From: JACPIL01 sp964362365
GTDB lineage: Archaea; Nanobdellota; Nanobdellia; Woesearchaeales; GW2011-AR9
Reading direction: 5' to 3'
DNA length: 64,000 bases
Assembly (NCBI GenBank): GCA_964362365.1
Contig: CAYIEF010000001.1
Span: forward strand, 13,306 to 77,305
Of this stretch, positions 33,735 through 42,502 are shown in pieces (position 1 is the first letter of the stretch; the number at the start of each line of letters is the position of its first letter). A program made the translations under genes and the position numbers. The notes beneath the pieces were generated by a model. The model made no database searches, was not told the DNA's origin, and saw only the letters and a program-made list of their open reading frames with translations.

Positions 33735-34256
33735 ATGGCAAGTGCAATTGGTAACGTATGGAAGTCAACAGTGACGGAAGAATTCAAATTTCGAGATGAG
33801 GAGTTCGAGCAGCTGGGGATAAAACTCAAAAGAGATATTGATTCCATATTTGGAAGAAGTTTGGCTATTAGAGAAGTAGATACGGGAAGCGATAACTCTC
33901 CGGAGATTGAATTAGTAAATTTGACAACTCCTTACTATGATGTAGAGCGATTTGGGATTACCTTTGTAGCTTCGCCCCGCCATGCGGATGTTTTAATAGT
34001 TACTGGTCCGGTTACCTGGAATATGGCCACAGCGTTGCGAAAAACCTATGATGCTACGCCATCACAAAAACTGGTTATTGCTTTAGGCGATGATGCTTGT
34101 GATGGGGGATTATTCAAAGGAAGTTATGCGGTTTTAGGGGGAGTCGATAAAGCCATTCCTGTCGACGTAAAAATTCCTGGAAATCCTCCTGCACCGAAAG
34201 AAATCTTAAAAGGATTATTAGCGCTTATGAAAAAAATAAGGGAAAGAGACTCTTAG
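33735..34256 (+). CDS. HyfI/NuoB-like small subunit lacking Fe-S cysteines
   Basis: 173 aa. The fold signature is plain (TPYYDVERFGITFVAS, PRHADVLIVTGPVTWNM, FKGSYAVLGGVDK). The four cysteines that hold the proximal 4Fe-4S cluster are all replaced: Asp53 and Pro56 in GSDNSPEIE, Asp120 in GDDACDGG and Asn150 in PGNPPAP. Cys122 remains but is not a cluster ligand. Without this cluster, electrons cannot pass to quinone or H+ in the usual way. It is the last gene of the operon; no ferredoxin-like subunit (HyfA/H) follows. Confidence 0.9.
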   Translation: MASAIGNVWKSTVTEEFKFRDEEFEQLGIKLKRDIDSIFGRSLAIREVDTGSDNSPEIELVNLTTPYYDVERFGITFVASPRHADVLIVTGPVTWNMATALRKTYDATPSQKLVIALGDDACDGGLFKGSYAVLGGVDKAIPVDVKIPGNPPAPKEILKGLLALMKKIRERDS

Positions 34257-34320
34257 TAATATTCATAAAAATGTTACCATGATTTTGCGGAAAGTTAATT
34301 AATTCTTGTTCTTGCTGTAA

Positions 34321-35058
34321 TCAGCGCTGAAGAGTGCTGAAGAAAACAAGATTATCTGCAATAAGCTGCGTCTGGCGCAAAACCGCCCCCAAGCCCAGCA
34401 GCCTGGCGTAACTATCAAAGATTTGTTCAGGATCATTCTTTAATTCATCAGCAATGTTGGTAAGATGCTTTAAAGATTCCAATGCGTATTTCCTGTAGCG
34501 TTGAATCTGCTCCTTTGTTCCGATCATATAATTTTCGGCTAATTCAGCAACACGATCCCTAAACGACTGATCATCCCGCGGATGTTCGTAGCCGGGATAT
34601 CCTACTGCGCCGCCAACGGTTTGGTCCAGCGCAAAATTCCAGCATTTCTCAAAATAGGGCATCTCTGGAACCCAGTTTGCGGCGTCGCCGCCAACTTGGC
34701 CAAGGCCGTAGATGAGCTTTTCTTTTTTTGGTTTTCGATAATGTAATCCTAGTTTATCAATATCAACATCAACATGTACAGCCATATGCTGCCTTTTTCC
34801 GCCCCCAACTCCTGCATACCAAAACTGAACGAGAAAGTGAGTAAACATATAGAGATTGTTTTGGTCGGCGAGATATTTTTGAAGACTTATACCCCCATCA
34901 ACGGTTAGATAATTTCCTGATTGCTTGACAATATGCTTTACCAAATCCCAATTAAACTCTCCAAAGTTCTCAACATTAGTATCTAATTTTTTTCCTGAAG
35001 AAAAGAACATTATTTCTTTATTGAGGATTAAATTTTCCAGGGAAAGAGTTGAAGCCAT
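34321..35058 (-). CDS. Hypothetical protein, 245 aa
   Basis: A soluble protein I do not recognise. Notable stretches are GGGKRQHMAVHVDVDIDK, with paired His/Asp that could bind metal, and a C-terminal helical half (residues 165-245). No signal or membrane segment. It lies alone between the hydrogenase-like operon and asnS, 55 bases downstream of asnS on the same strand, so the two may share a transcript. Confidence 0.55.
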   Translation of the reverse strand: MASTLSLENLILNKEIMFFSSGKKLDTNVENFGEFNWDLVKHIVKQSGNYLTVDGGISLQKYLADQNNLYMFTHFLVQFWYAGVGGGKRQHMAVHVDVDIDKLGLHYRKPKKEKLIYGLGQVGGDAANWVPEMPYFEKCWNFALDQTVGGAVGYPGYEHPRDDQSFRDRVAELAENYMIGTKEQIQRYRKYALESLKHLTNIADELKNDPEQIFDSYARLLGLGAVLRQTQLIADNLVFFSTLQR

Positions 35059-35113
35059 ACGGCTGAGAAAGAAGAAGAATTATTTAAGCTTTCTTATTCA
35101 ATTATTTTTCAAT

Positions 35114-36412
35114 TTATGGCTTATACCTCTCCATAGTCCTCGGAAATGGTATGGCATCTTTCACCGTTTCCAGACCGCAAATCCAGGCGATTAATCGTTC
35201 CACCCCTAAACCAAAGCCGCCATGAGGAACACTGCCATATCTTCTCGTATCTAAATAAAATTCATACTGCTTGGGGTCTTCACCCTGAGCAATCAAGCGT
35301 TTCTTGATTTTCTCCAAATCATGCTCTCGGTGAGAGCCGCCGACAATCTCTCCATAACCTTCCGGAGCCAGCACATCACAGCCCTGGACAACTTTCGGAT
35401 TTTTTGGATCTTCCGTCATATAAAATGCCTTCACTGCTTTAGGATAATGAGTGACAATAACCGGAACATCATAAAGTTTAGTCAATTTCTCTTCTTCAAT
35501 GGTTCGCAAATCTTTGCCCCACTGCACTTTCATCTTGCACTTTTGATCCAGAATCTTCAGGGCTTCATCATAGGTCATGCGCACAAATGGCTTTTTCATG
35601 GAAGGTTTTAATTTTTTCAGGTCGCGCTGTAAAATGTTCAGTTCCATTTTGTTTTGTTCCAGAACCTTCTTTACCACGTGTTTGATCAAACCTTCCGCAT
35701 GGTCTTGTATATCCTTGAATTCCGCCCAGGCTATCTCCGTTTCCGCATGCCAATACTCAGTTAAATGACGGGAAGTCTTGCTTTTCTCCGCCCGAAAGCT
35801 GGGAGAGATGGTGTAAATTTTTTCCAAGGCAAAAATAGCCGGCTCTGCATACAACTGCCAGGTCTGCCCTAAGAAGACATCCTTTTTGTCGAAGTAATCC
35901 ACGCTGAATAATTCTGCTCCCCCTTCCGCCTGCACCGCTTGGAAAATAGGAGAATGATATTCATAAAATCCCTGCTCTCTGAAATATTCGTGAATAGCAT
36001 TGAAAACAGTGCTTCTGACCTTCAAAATAGCAATCATCTTCTGGCTGCGCAGCCACAAATGGCGGTTGTCGGCCAGGAATTCTACAGATTGATCTTTGGT
36101 AATCGGATAGTTTTCACTTATTCCAACTAGATGATATGATTCTACCTGTATTTCGTAACCGGTGGGAGCACGGTCATCTTTTTTTATTTGTCCAGTAATT
36201 TCTAAAGAAGCTTCTACTTGGAAACGGTCGATTTCATCCCATTTCTTGTCAAATTTTTCCCGCTCAAAAATACATTGGATTATATTGCTGGAATCCCTCA
36301 GTACCACGAACTTATATTTGTTGCTGCCTCTTTCGCGATGGATCCAACCTCTAACAGAAACTTTTCCCGAGCCTTTCTTCATCGCTTCCTGGATGGAGAG
36401 GTATTGCGCCAT
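35114..36412 (-). CDS. asnS: Asparaginyl-tRNA synthetase
   Basis: 432 aa class IIb synthetase. An N-terminal OB-fold (VSVRGWIHRERGSNKYKFVVLRD) binds the anticodon. The catalytic domain shows motif 2 (FRAEKSKTSRHLTEYWHAETE) and motif 3 (GFGLGVERLIAWICGL). HLWLRSQK and GGSHREHD point to the AsnRS branch rather than AspRS. It charges tRNA-Asn with asparagine. The nearby asparagine synthetase supplies the amino acid, so the region groups Asn production and use. Confidence 0.92.
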   Translation of the reverse strand: MAQYLSIQEAMKKGSGKVSVRGWIHRERGSNKYKFVVLRDSSNIIQCIFEREKFDKKWDEIDRFQVEASLEITGQIKKDDRAPTGYEIQVESYHLVGISENYPITKDQSVEFLADNRHLWLRSQKMIAILKVRSTVFNAIHEYFREQGFYEYHSPIFQAVQAEGGAELFSVDYFDKKDVFLGQTWQLYAEPAIFALEKIYTISPSFRAEKSKTSRHLTEYWHAETEIAWAEFKDIQDHAEGLIKHVVKKVLEQNKMELNILQRDLKKLKPSMKKPFVRMTYDEALKILDQKCKMKVQWGKDLRTIEEEKLTKLYDVPVIVTHYPKAVKAFYMTEDPKNPKVVQGCDVLAPEGYGEIVGGSHREHDLEKIKKRLIAQGEDPKQYEFYLDTRRYGSVPHGGFGLGVERLIAWICGLETVKDAIPFPRTMERYKP

Positions 36413-36540
36413 AATCCTCGTAGATAAAGGGAGGGTATAAAAATGTTTTTGTGGGGTTTCGGCTTGGTTTTAGGTTAAGCAGTAAAAGACTAAAGAAAAT
36501 TATATATATCAGTAACATAACTGAGGACTAGGTGTAGGAA

Positions 36541-36927
36541 ATGGTGGCGTTAGAAGGAATTGTTCTGCATTCGTTAGATATAGATATAACCAGTCGCTTC
36601 TATGAAACTTTGCTCCGAATACAGTTTAAGGAAGAAAAACACGACGAAGGACCAAGGCATTATGCTAGTCATCTTGAAAATGGCTTACTTTTAGAAATAT
36701 ATCCCCCGCCCAAGGCAAAGAATCCTCCAGTAACTCCTGCTCCTTCCGATGCAAGCAGGGTAAGGGTGCCAAATCATTCAGACCCTAGCCTCATCTTCAG
36801 AGTAAAAGACCTTGAAGTTACTTTAGAGCAAATGAGAGAATATACGAAAGGAGGAGTAAAAATGCTTCCTTACGGAGCAAAAATTTATGACCCCGATGGA
36901 CGAGCAATTTATCTTCATAAAGTTTAA
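36541..36927 (+). CDS. Glyoxalase/VOC-family protein
   Basis: 128 aa with one vicinal-oxygen-chelate fold. The start LEGIVLHSLDIDITSRFYETLL has the typical first strand and helix. LLLEIYPP and the end YGAKIYDPDGRAIYLHK mark the metal-ligand strands. Family members are dioxygenases, lyases or antibiotic-binding proteins. The substrate cannot be inferred. It lies between asnS and asnB on the opposite strand. Confidence 0.85.
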   Translation: MVALEGIVLHSLDIDITSRFYETLLRIQFKEEKHDEGPRHYASHLENGLLLEIYPPPKAKNPPVTPAPSDASRVRVPNHSDPSLIFRVKDLEVTLEQMREYTKGGVKMLPYGAKIYDPDGRAIYLHKV

Positions 36928-36939
36928 TTATTTCCACTC

Positions 36940-38601
36940 TCAAATCTTCTGAACTGCCTGCTGATGCACTGCAACTGCTCTTCCTGACGGATCAGCCATG
37001 CCTTGGAATGATTTACTCCATCGGTAGGCAGTAGGCGTGGAACAGGCAATAGAGGGACCTACTTCAACCGTAAGAGCAGCATCTTTACTAGGAAAAAATT
37101 CTTCGAAAATACTTCTGTAGAAGTATGCTTCTTTAGTTGCTGGCGGCTGTACCGGGAAACGCTCTGCTGCCTTGGCCATCATTTCATCAGAAATTTTTTC
37201 TTCTGCATGCGTTTTCAAGGAATCAATCCAGCTGTAGCCTACCCCGTCAGAAAATTGTTCTTTCTGGCGCCAGAGCACCGATTCAGGTAAAAAGCCTTCA
37301 AATGCTTTCCGTAAAACATATTTTTCCATTTTTCCTGGTCCGCACATTTTATCTTTCGGATCAAAGCTCATGGCGTATTCTAAAAAATCTTTATCCAAAA
37401 AAGGCACGCGAGCTTCTACGCCCCAGGCGGCCATAGATTTGTTGGCGCGCAAACAGTCGTACTTGCTTAATTTTTGTAATTTTCGGACGGTTTCTTCATG
37501 AAACTCCGTGGCATCCGGCGCCATGTGGAAGTATAAGTAGCCGCCAAAAACTTCATCAGCCCCTTCGCCGGAAAGAACCATCTTGATGCCCAAACTTTTA
37601 ATTTTCCTGGCCATCAAATACATAGGGGTGGAAGCACGGATGCTGGTCACATCGTAGGTTTCGATATGATAAATAACATCACGCAAAGCATCAATCCCTT
37701 CTTGAACGGTAAATTTTAATTCGTGATGGACACTTCCAATATATTCCGCTACCTGGCGAGCGAATTTAAGATCTGGCGAGCCTTCTAAGCCTATGGAAAA
37801 GGAATGTAACCGCGGCCACCAGGCCTCTTCCTGGTCTCCTGATTCAACACGCCTGCAGCTGAATTTAGCCGCGATAGCAGCAATCAAAGATGAGTCTAAC
37901 CCTCCAGAGATTAAAACTCCGTAAGGAACATCGCACATCAATTGTTTTTTTACTGCAGTTTCTAACTCTTGGCGTAATTTTGGCAATGAAACAGGTGTGG
38001 TTGGAATTGTGGTTGCCCATGCTGGCTTGTACCATTTCACAAATTCTTTTTTGCTGCCCAGATAATAATGTCCGGGAGGAAATTCCTGCAGTTTTTCACA
38101 ATATGGTTCAAGCGCTTTCATTTCGCTGGCAACGTAGAGTGCTCCTTCACCATCCCATCCAATATACAAAGGCACAATACCGATATGGTCTCGAGCAATA
38201 AAATATTCTTTGGTATTTTGGTCATAGATGCAGAAGGCAAAGATGCCATCTATCTTCGATAAAAAATCTGGTCCCATTTCATCGTAAAGGTATAATAATA
38301 CTTCGCAATCCGATTTGGTCTGCCATTGATGATCTTTCTTTAAGGTAGTTCGAAGTTGTTGATGATCATAAATCTCTCCGTTGGCAATAAGCACTCTTCC
38401 TTTGGCAGTATCATGTAACGGCTGCGCTCCATGTTCTACGTCAACAATTGACAATCGTTCATGCGCCAGAAGGCAAAATTCGTCATTATAAATACCGCTC
38501 CAGTCCGGCCCGCGGTGGCGTATGCTAGAAGCCATCTTCAGGGCTTGAGAGCGTCTTGCTTCCTGGTCCTTTTTCCCAAATATCCCGATTATTCCGCACA
38601 T
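36940..38601 (-). CDS. asnB: Asparagine synthetase (glutamine-hydrolysing)
   Basis: 553 aa. Cys2 at the processed N-terminus (MCGIIGIFG) is the glutaminase nucleophile. RHRGPD, RLSIVD and NGEIY complete that domain. The synthetase domain has the ATP pyrophosphate loop SGGLDSSLIAA (about residue 230) and the GEGADEVFGGY block. It makes Asn from Asp, Gln and ATP. The divergent Lrp-family gene 105 bases away is a likely regulator. An AAATATAAAAAC TATA-like box lies about 30 bases before the start. Confidence 0.96.
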   Translation of the reverse strand: MCGIIGIFGKKDQEARRSQALKMASSIRHRGPDWSGIYNDEFCLLAHERLSIVDVEHGAQPLHDTAKGRVLIANGEIYDHQQLRTTLKKDHQWQTKSDCEVLLYLYDEMGPDFLSKIDGIFAFCIYDQNTKEYFIARDHIGIVPLYIGWDGEGALYVASEMKALEPYCEKLQEFPPGHYYLGSKKEFVKWYKPAWATTIPTTPVSLPKLRQELETAVKKQLMCDVPYGVLISGGLDSSLIAAIAAKFSCRRVESGDQEEAWWPRLHSFSIGLEGSPDLKFARQVAEYIGSVHHELKFTVQEGIDALRDVIYHIETYDVTSIRASTPMYLMARKIKSLGIKMVLSGEGADEVFGGYLYFHMAPDATEFHEETVRKLQKLSKYDCLRANKSMAAWGVEARVPFLDKDFLEYAMSFDPKDKMCGPGKMEKYVLRKAFEGFLPESVLWRQKEQFSDGVGYSWIDSLKTHAEEKISDEMMAKAAERFPVQPPATKEAYFYRSIFEEFFPSKDAALTVEVGPSIACSTPTAYRWSKSFQGMADPSGRAVAVHQQAVQKI

Positions 38602-38690
38602 GGGCTTTTTCAGAGAGGGATTTGTTTTTATATTTATTCCAAAAATAATGAAAAATAATCCTAAAAATACGAAATATTTATATAAAAATG

Positions 38691-38702
38691 GAACATTTGT
38701 TC
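38691..38702 (+). promoter_or_regulatory. Probable Lrp operator (inverted repeat)
   Basis: GAACATTTGTTC is a perfect 5-base inverted repeat around TT. It sits between the TATA box of the lrp gene (ATTTATATAAAA, about 38674-38685) and its ATG at 38707. A site there would block the promoter, matching the autoregulation usual in archaeal Lrp proteins. It may also act on asnB in the shared 105-base region. Confidence 0.5.
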
Positions 38703-38706
38703 TATT

Positions 38707-39159
38707 ATGGAAGCAAAAATAGACGAGAAGGATAAAATGATTTTAGAAGTTTTGAAAGAGCATGCAGACTATGCCACCCGACAGATTGCTAAAAAAACCA
38801 GATTGCCCATAACCACAGTACACAACCGAATCCAAAAATTAAAGAAAGAGAAAATTATTAAGAAATTTACGGTAGATTTAGATTATCATAGGCTGCGGGA
38901 GGGATTTAGGGCGTATGTGTTAGTCTCGGTCGATCTTTCATTATTGAAACAGAAAAATAAATCGCAATATAATGTAGCGAAAGAGATACGAAATTTTCCT
39001 TTTGTAGAACGCGTTGATATTGTTTCAGGAGGAACGGATTTAGTGGCTATGATACGAGTGAAGGATGTGGCGGAATTCGATCAAGTGTTGCTGACGAAAT
39101 TGCAGAGAATAGAAGGAATTGATAAGACCCAGTCGTTGATTGTGATACATGAGGAGTGA
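38707..39159 (+). CDS. Lrp/AsnC-family transcription regulator
   Basis: 150 aa. The N-terminal winged helix (DEKDKMILEVLKEHADYATRQIAKKTRLPITTVHNRIQ region, residues 6-45) binds DNA. The C-terminal half is the RAM/ACT-like domain that binds amino acids (FVERVDIVSGGTDLVAMIRV). TATA box and ATG spacing suggest a leaderless transcript. Divergent placement from asnB suggests it senses asparagine or another amino acid and controls asnB; this is inference from position. Confidence 0.92.
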   Translation: MEAKIDEKDKMILEVLKEHADYATRQIAKKTRLPITTVHNRIQKLKKEKIIKKFTVDLDYHRLREGFRAYVLVSVDLSLLKQKNKSQYNVAKEIRNFPFVERVDIVSGGTDLVAMIRVKDVAEFDQVLLTKLQRIEGIDKTQSLIVIHEE

Positions 39160-39184
39160 TATTATCTAAAAAAGTACAAAAAAA

Positions 39185-39757
39185 TTAAAAACGTGCCAGA
39201 ATGACATAAGGTAATTCCTGTTCCTTTTGTGCCTTTAACCAATCATCTACTGAACCACCATATTCCTTCTCACCAAATTTACTGCCAGAAACTAACATTA
39301 AATCTATCAAAGAAGGCGACTTTCTTAAAGAGTAATCTCTTTTCGGACAAAGATAAATTCTATTACCCGTAAAATTACCTTCTGTGTGATCGATACTATC
39401 ATTAAGAGCATATTTAGCTAATCCATAGTTTGATCTAAAAACACGGCTCTCGCCTCTGCTGTCCAAAAAACTCCATCCTAGTTTATCCCCAATATCTCTA
39501 GTTAATATTTTAAACCAATCTCTAAACCAATAATCATCTTGTGGGAGGTTTTCTGAAACTATTGCAAAATCAATATCGCGATACTTTTTTTTGTCTCCTT
39601 GTGTTTTTCTAACCGAACTACCCACTGCTGCAAAAATCGCCTTATGCCCTTTAATATGCGACTTTACAACTGGAATTAATTGCTGTACATTTTTTGTATC
39701 CTCTGGTTTTAATGCAGCAGACCATAATTCTACATTTACTTCCAAACTTTTATCCAT
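39185..39757 (-). CDS. Nucleotidyltransferase-fold protein
   Basis: 190 aa. The polymerase-beta-type signature is visible: GSSVRKTQGDKKKYRDIDFAIV, a G-S...R helix then D-x-D (YRDIDFA). A downstream acidic LIDLMLVSG may supply the third Asp. Such proteins add nucleotides to RNA, drugs or proteins. The rest of the chain is not recognised. The gene converges on lrp. Confidence 0.7.
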   Translation of the reverse strand: MDKSLEVNVELWSAALKPEDTKNVQQLIPVVKSHIKGHKAIFAAVGSSVRKTQGDKKKYRDIDFAIVSENLPQDDYWFRDWFKILTRDIGDKLGWSFLDSRGESRVFRSNYGLAKYALNDSIDHTEGNFTGNRIYLCPKRDYSLRKSPSLIDLMLVSGSKFGEKEYGGSVDDWLKAQKEQELPYVILARF

Positions 39758-39820
39758 AACGATCCCCCCAAAGACTTAATGAATAATTAAAAATGTTATG
39801 AACTATTTTTAAAATTTTCT

Positions 39821-40774
39821 CTACTGCATCGTATACAAAACTCTTCCTAAATTGTGGATCAAACTGGTCATCCTTTGCAAGCGTGTCAGAACTCGATTAA
39901 ATCCTGGCAATTTCTGGACCTGCTCTTCCAATACGTCCAATTCTTTATCAAAGCCTCGTTTAAATTCGGCCTGCTTGAATGCTAACTCAGAATCTTTGTT
40001 GTACGCTGCTTTCATGGTTGTAGTATAATAGTCATGCATCTTCACTAAGTATTGCTGGACTTGTTCCTGGGTCGCGGCAGGCATTTTTAGTTTATGACTA
40101 TGGCGTACGGTCCGGCGCACTTCGTCAGCGATCGCTTCTATATAAAATCCTATGAAATGAGCCCGTAACAGATCTAAACCAGATAACTTAAAATTCTTGA
40201 GCGCCTTCATAGGATTGCGTAAGTTGTATAAGATGCTCCTATACAGAAGGAAGTAAAGCCGGTTCACATCCTGATCACGCTCATTAAGGCTTTCATAATT
40301 ATCTTCATCAAAGATCTGCTGAGCTTCTTTCATCATGGTTCTGGTTACTAAGTCCATCTTACGGATAAGTTCTTCCGCCGAAACTGAGTCCATGCTCAGG
40401 AAATCCTTAGCGATGATAGTGTCGGAAGTCTGCTCCATGATTTCCAGAGCGATCATGGATTGGACAATGCCTTGTAATTCCTTCACTTTGTTTTTGATCT
40501 CTTTACCCCGCAAGATGATTCTCGGATAGTTTTGAATATAGGTAGAACACACTTCTCGGCCGACGGTATAGGCCGATTTGCCATCTACGTAAATTATTTT
40601 TTCGCGTTCCTCGGCTTTTTCATCACTATCTTTTTTACTGAGAAGAAGGTTCGGCCCAGACTCTTGAAGATATACCAGATCCCCTTTTTTCAGGCTATTC
40701 TGTCCGATCCATTCCTTGGGTAAGGAAACAACGAAGCTGCTTTTCCCGAACGAGATCAATCTGCGGTATTCCAT
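39821..40774 (-). CDS. PhoU-like protein with AbrB-type N-terminal domain
   Basis: 317 aa. Residues 1-50 form an AbrB/MazE-like swapped-hairpin DNA-binding domain (SFVVSLPKEWIGQNSLKKGDLVYL). Residues 90-317 are PhoU-type helical bundles with the repeated acidic helices. Archaeal proteins of this layout are taken to regulate phosphate uptake genes directly. No pst genes are in the window. Two tandem 16-base repeats lie just upstream and may be part of its promoter. Confidence 0.88.
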   Translation of the reverse strand: MEYRRLISFGKSSFVVSLPKEWIGQNSLKKGDLVYLQESGPNLLLSKKDSDEKAEEREKIIYVDGKSAYTVGREVCSTYIQNYPRIILRGKEIKNKVKELQGIVQSMIALEIMEQTSDTIIAKDFLSMDSVSAEELIRKMDLVTRTMMKEAQQIFDEDNYESLNERDQDVNRLYFLLYRSILYNLRNPMKALKNFKLSGLDLLRAHFIGFYIEAIADEVRRTVRHSHKLKMPAATQEQVQQYLVKMHDYYTTTMKAAYNKDSELAFKQAEFKRGFDKELDVLEEQVQKLPGFNRVLTRLQRMTSLIHNLGRVLYTMQ

Positions 40775-40802
40775 ATTGTATGCCCCTATCTTGCCCTAAA
40801 TA

Positions 40803-40834
40803 TATGTTTATAACTTATTATGTTTATAACTTAT
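40803..40834 (-). repeat. Tandem 16-base direct repeat in phoU-like promoter
   Basis: TATGTTTATAACTTAT occurs twice in perfect head-to-tail order, 29-60 bases before the phoU-like start. On the coding strand each unit carries TTATAAAC, a good archaeal TATA box. It may be a duplicated promoter or regulator site. Confidence 0.7.
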
Positions 40835-40901
40835 GGGTATGTCCCACTATATAGCATTATAGAAATGTATTTATATTTAAATGTTGTGCGAAGAAGTTGT
40901 A

Positions 40902-41717
40902 ATGGCGGACAGATTTAGTTTTTATTCTTTGATACTTTCGATGACAGCTCTCTCTGGTTGCGCTCGTTCAGCACCACAATATCCCAATAACCAAAAGAAA
41001 GATAATATTGGCCAGCAGGCACTGGAGGAGATATTGTGCCCGGCAGTGAAAGTAGATGTGGAGGGAACTTTCGAGATAAAATTTGGAAATACAGCTCTTT
41101 CTGGAACGTTTTCCGGTCCTCGCGGTTCTGGGGTTGCGGTGTATGATGACGAAAGTAAGAAATCCTATGTATTTACGGCTCGGCATGTTATTAATGATAA
41201 TGTTATTAACGAGGAAGTGCTTCCGGGATTAGTATTACGGTATACCTCTACGGTAAAAGAAATAAAAGTAAATGGATATACTGCTGTGCCTGTTCGTAAA
41301 AATAAATTATACGATATAGGAATGTTAGAAATACAGGGGGGCACTTTGCCATGTCATTTTAAAGGGAAGTTAGCGCAAAAGGTAGAAGTAGGTGATTTAG
41401 TTGCTGTCGTTGGCTATCCCGCAATGGAAGAGAAGACCCTCGCTCTCGGATATGTTGCCTCAGAAAAGCTTGGAACCGAAGTTTATTTGGATGTATACGA
41501 AATCTTCGGTGTGCCTCAGCGCATAGTTGCAGATGTTTCGCTCGCGCCCGGAAGTTCTGGCAGTCCTGTGTATGTGTTTAAAGGCGGAAAACCATATTTG
41601 GGGGGCATGATTCAGGTTTTGTATCACAGTAAGCCGGGGTTTGGTTTTGTTCCCGTAGAAGTATTACGGGGATTGGTAAAAGGAACACCATTGAGTGATG
41701 AGCTGCTTGAGGAATAA
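40902..41717 (+). CDS. Exported trypsin-like serine protease (lipoprotein)
   Basis: I choose the ATG at 40902: a TATA box (TTTATATTTAAA) ends at 40880 and an earlier start would overlap it. The signal ends in ALSGCARS, a lipobox. The catalytic triad of S1/HtrA-type proteases is visible: His in FTARHV, Asp in LYDIGML and Ser in PGSSGSPVY. There is no PDZ domain. It would act outside the membrane on damaged or foreign proteins. The next gene is another lipoprotein 61 bases downstream. Confidence 0.85.
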   Translation: MADRFSFYSLILSMTALSGCARSAPQYPNNQKKDNIGQQALEEILCPAVKVDVEGTFEIKFGNTALSGTFSGPRGSGVAVYDDESKKSYVFTARHVINDNVINEEVLPGLVLRYTSTVKEIKVNGYTAVPVRKNKLYDIGMLEIQGGTLPCHFKGKLAQKVEVGDLVAVVGYPAMEEKTLALGYVASEKLGTEVYLDVYEIFGVPQRIVADVSLAPGSSGSPVYVFKGGKPYLGGMIQVLYHSKPGFGFVPVEVLRGLVKGTPLSDELLEE

Positions 41718-41778
41718 AGATGAAAATTCGCTCTACTATTTCCAGACATTTGAACATGACTATTGCAGGAGAGAAAAG

Positions 41779-42450
41779 ATGAAAAATCTAACCAAAATCG
41801 TTGCCACAATGGGCATGCTTTCAACAGCTGGTTGCGCAAGCAAACCATTCACCCAGGCGCAGGTTGCTTATGCGCGGGAGATTGAACCGCTGGGAACGCC
41901 GCAACTTTGCGGAAGACTGCGCCATGGCGGAAAAACGGCTTGGGATGGCGAATTTCGCTTAGGCGCAGATGTCTGCTATCACAAATTGCCCCCAATAACC
42001 AGCAAGAAAGAATATCTGATTACCCTGCCGTACAATCCTCTGTACGGTTCTCCGTCAAGAACAATAACTGTGCAGGGCACAACCGCTCAGGGAGAACTTA
42101 AAATAAGTCTTCCCATAGATTATAATTTTGGTTCCATCGGCGCGAATCTTCCGCTCGCTCTTCCGAGCTGGCTTCGCCCTTCTGGAGTGCATGACCTGAG
42201 CCTGTCCCTGTTAGGCACGGTAGGATTTAATCTTGACATTATTGCCAAATCAACAGACTACCAAACCATGGGAAGCATGTACGGAACCATAGAGAACATT
42301 CCCAGCCTGAAATTAAGGGGACAGTTTTTTGGAGAAGCAACCAGCGAATTGCTAGTGCTGGGAAGAATTCCGGTAGGAGTAAGTTTTCGCATAGACGATG
42401 ATGGAAGGTATACGCCGTTCTTTTCCGGAGGGTATCGGATCCAGTGGTAA
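41779..42450 (+). CDS. Hypothetical lipoprotein, 223 aa
   Basis: The start at 41779 follows a GGAGAG site and gives a signal peptide MKNLTKIVATMGM with lipobox STAGCAS. The mature part is beta-rich with conserved-looking blocks (ITLPYNPLYGSPSRTITV). It has no catalytic motif I recognise. It probably shares an operon with the upstream protease; a role at the outer face of the membrane is likely. Confidence 0.65.
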   Translation: MKNLTKIVATMGMLSTAGCASKPFTQAQVAYAREIEPLGTPQLCGRLRHGGKTAWDGEFRLGADVCYHKLPPITSKKEYLITLPYNPLYGSPSRTITVQGTTAQGELKISLPIDYNFGSIGANLPLALPSWLRPSGVHDLSLSLLGTVGFNLDIIAKSTDYQTMGSMYGTIENIPSLKLRGQFFGEATSELLVLGRIPVGVSFRIDDDGRYTPFFSGGYRIQW

Positions 42451-42502
42451 CATAAATTTAAATAAAGTAGAGTATTACTAAGAAAAAACGGGGGTGTACA
42501 CG

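Noticed and set aside
27116..34256. Functional NiFe hydrogenase (Hyf/Ech) annotation
   Set aside because: All four NiFe cysteines and the four proximal Fe-S cysteines are substituted.
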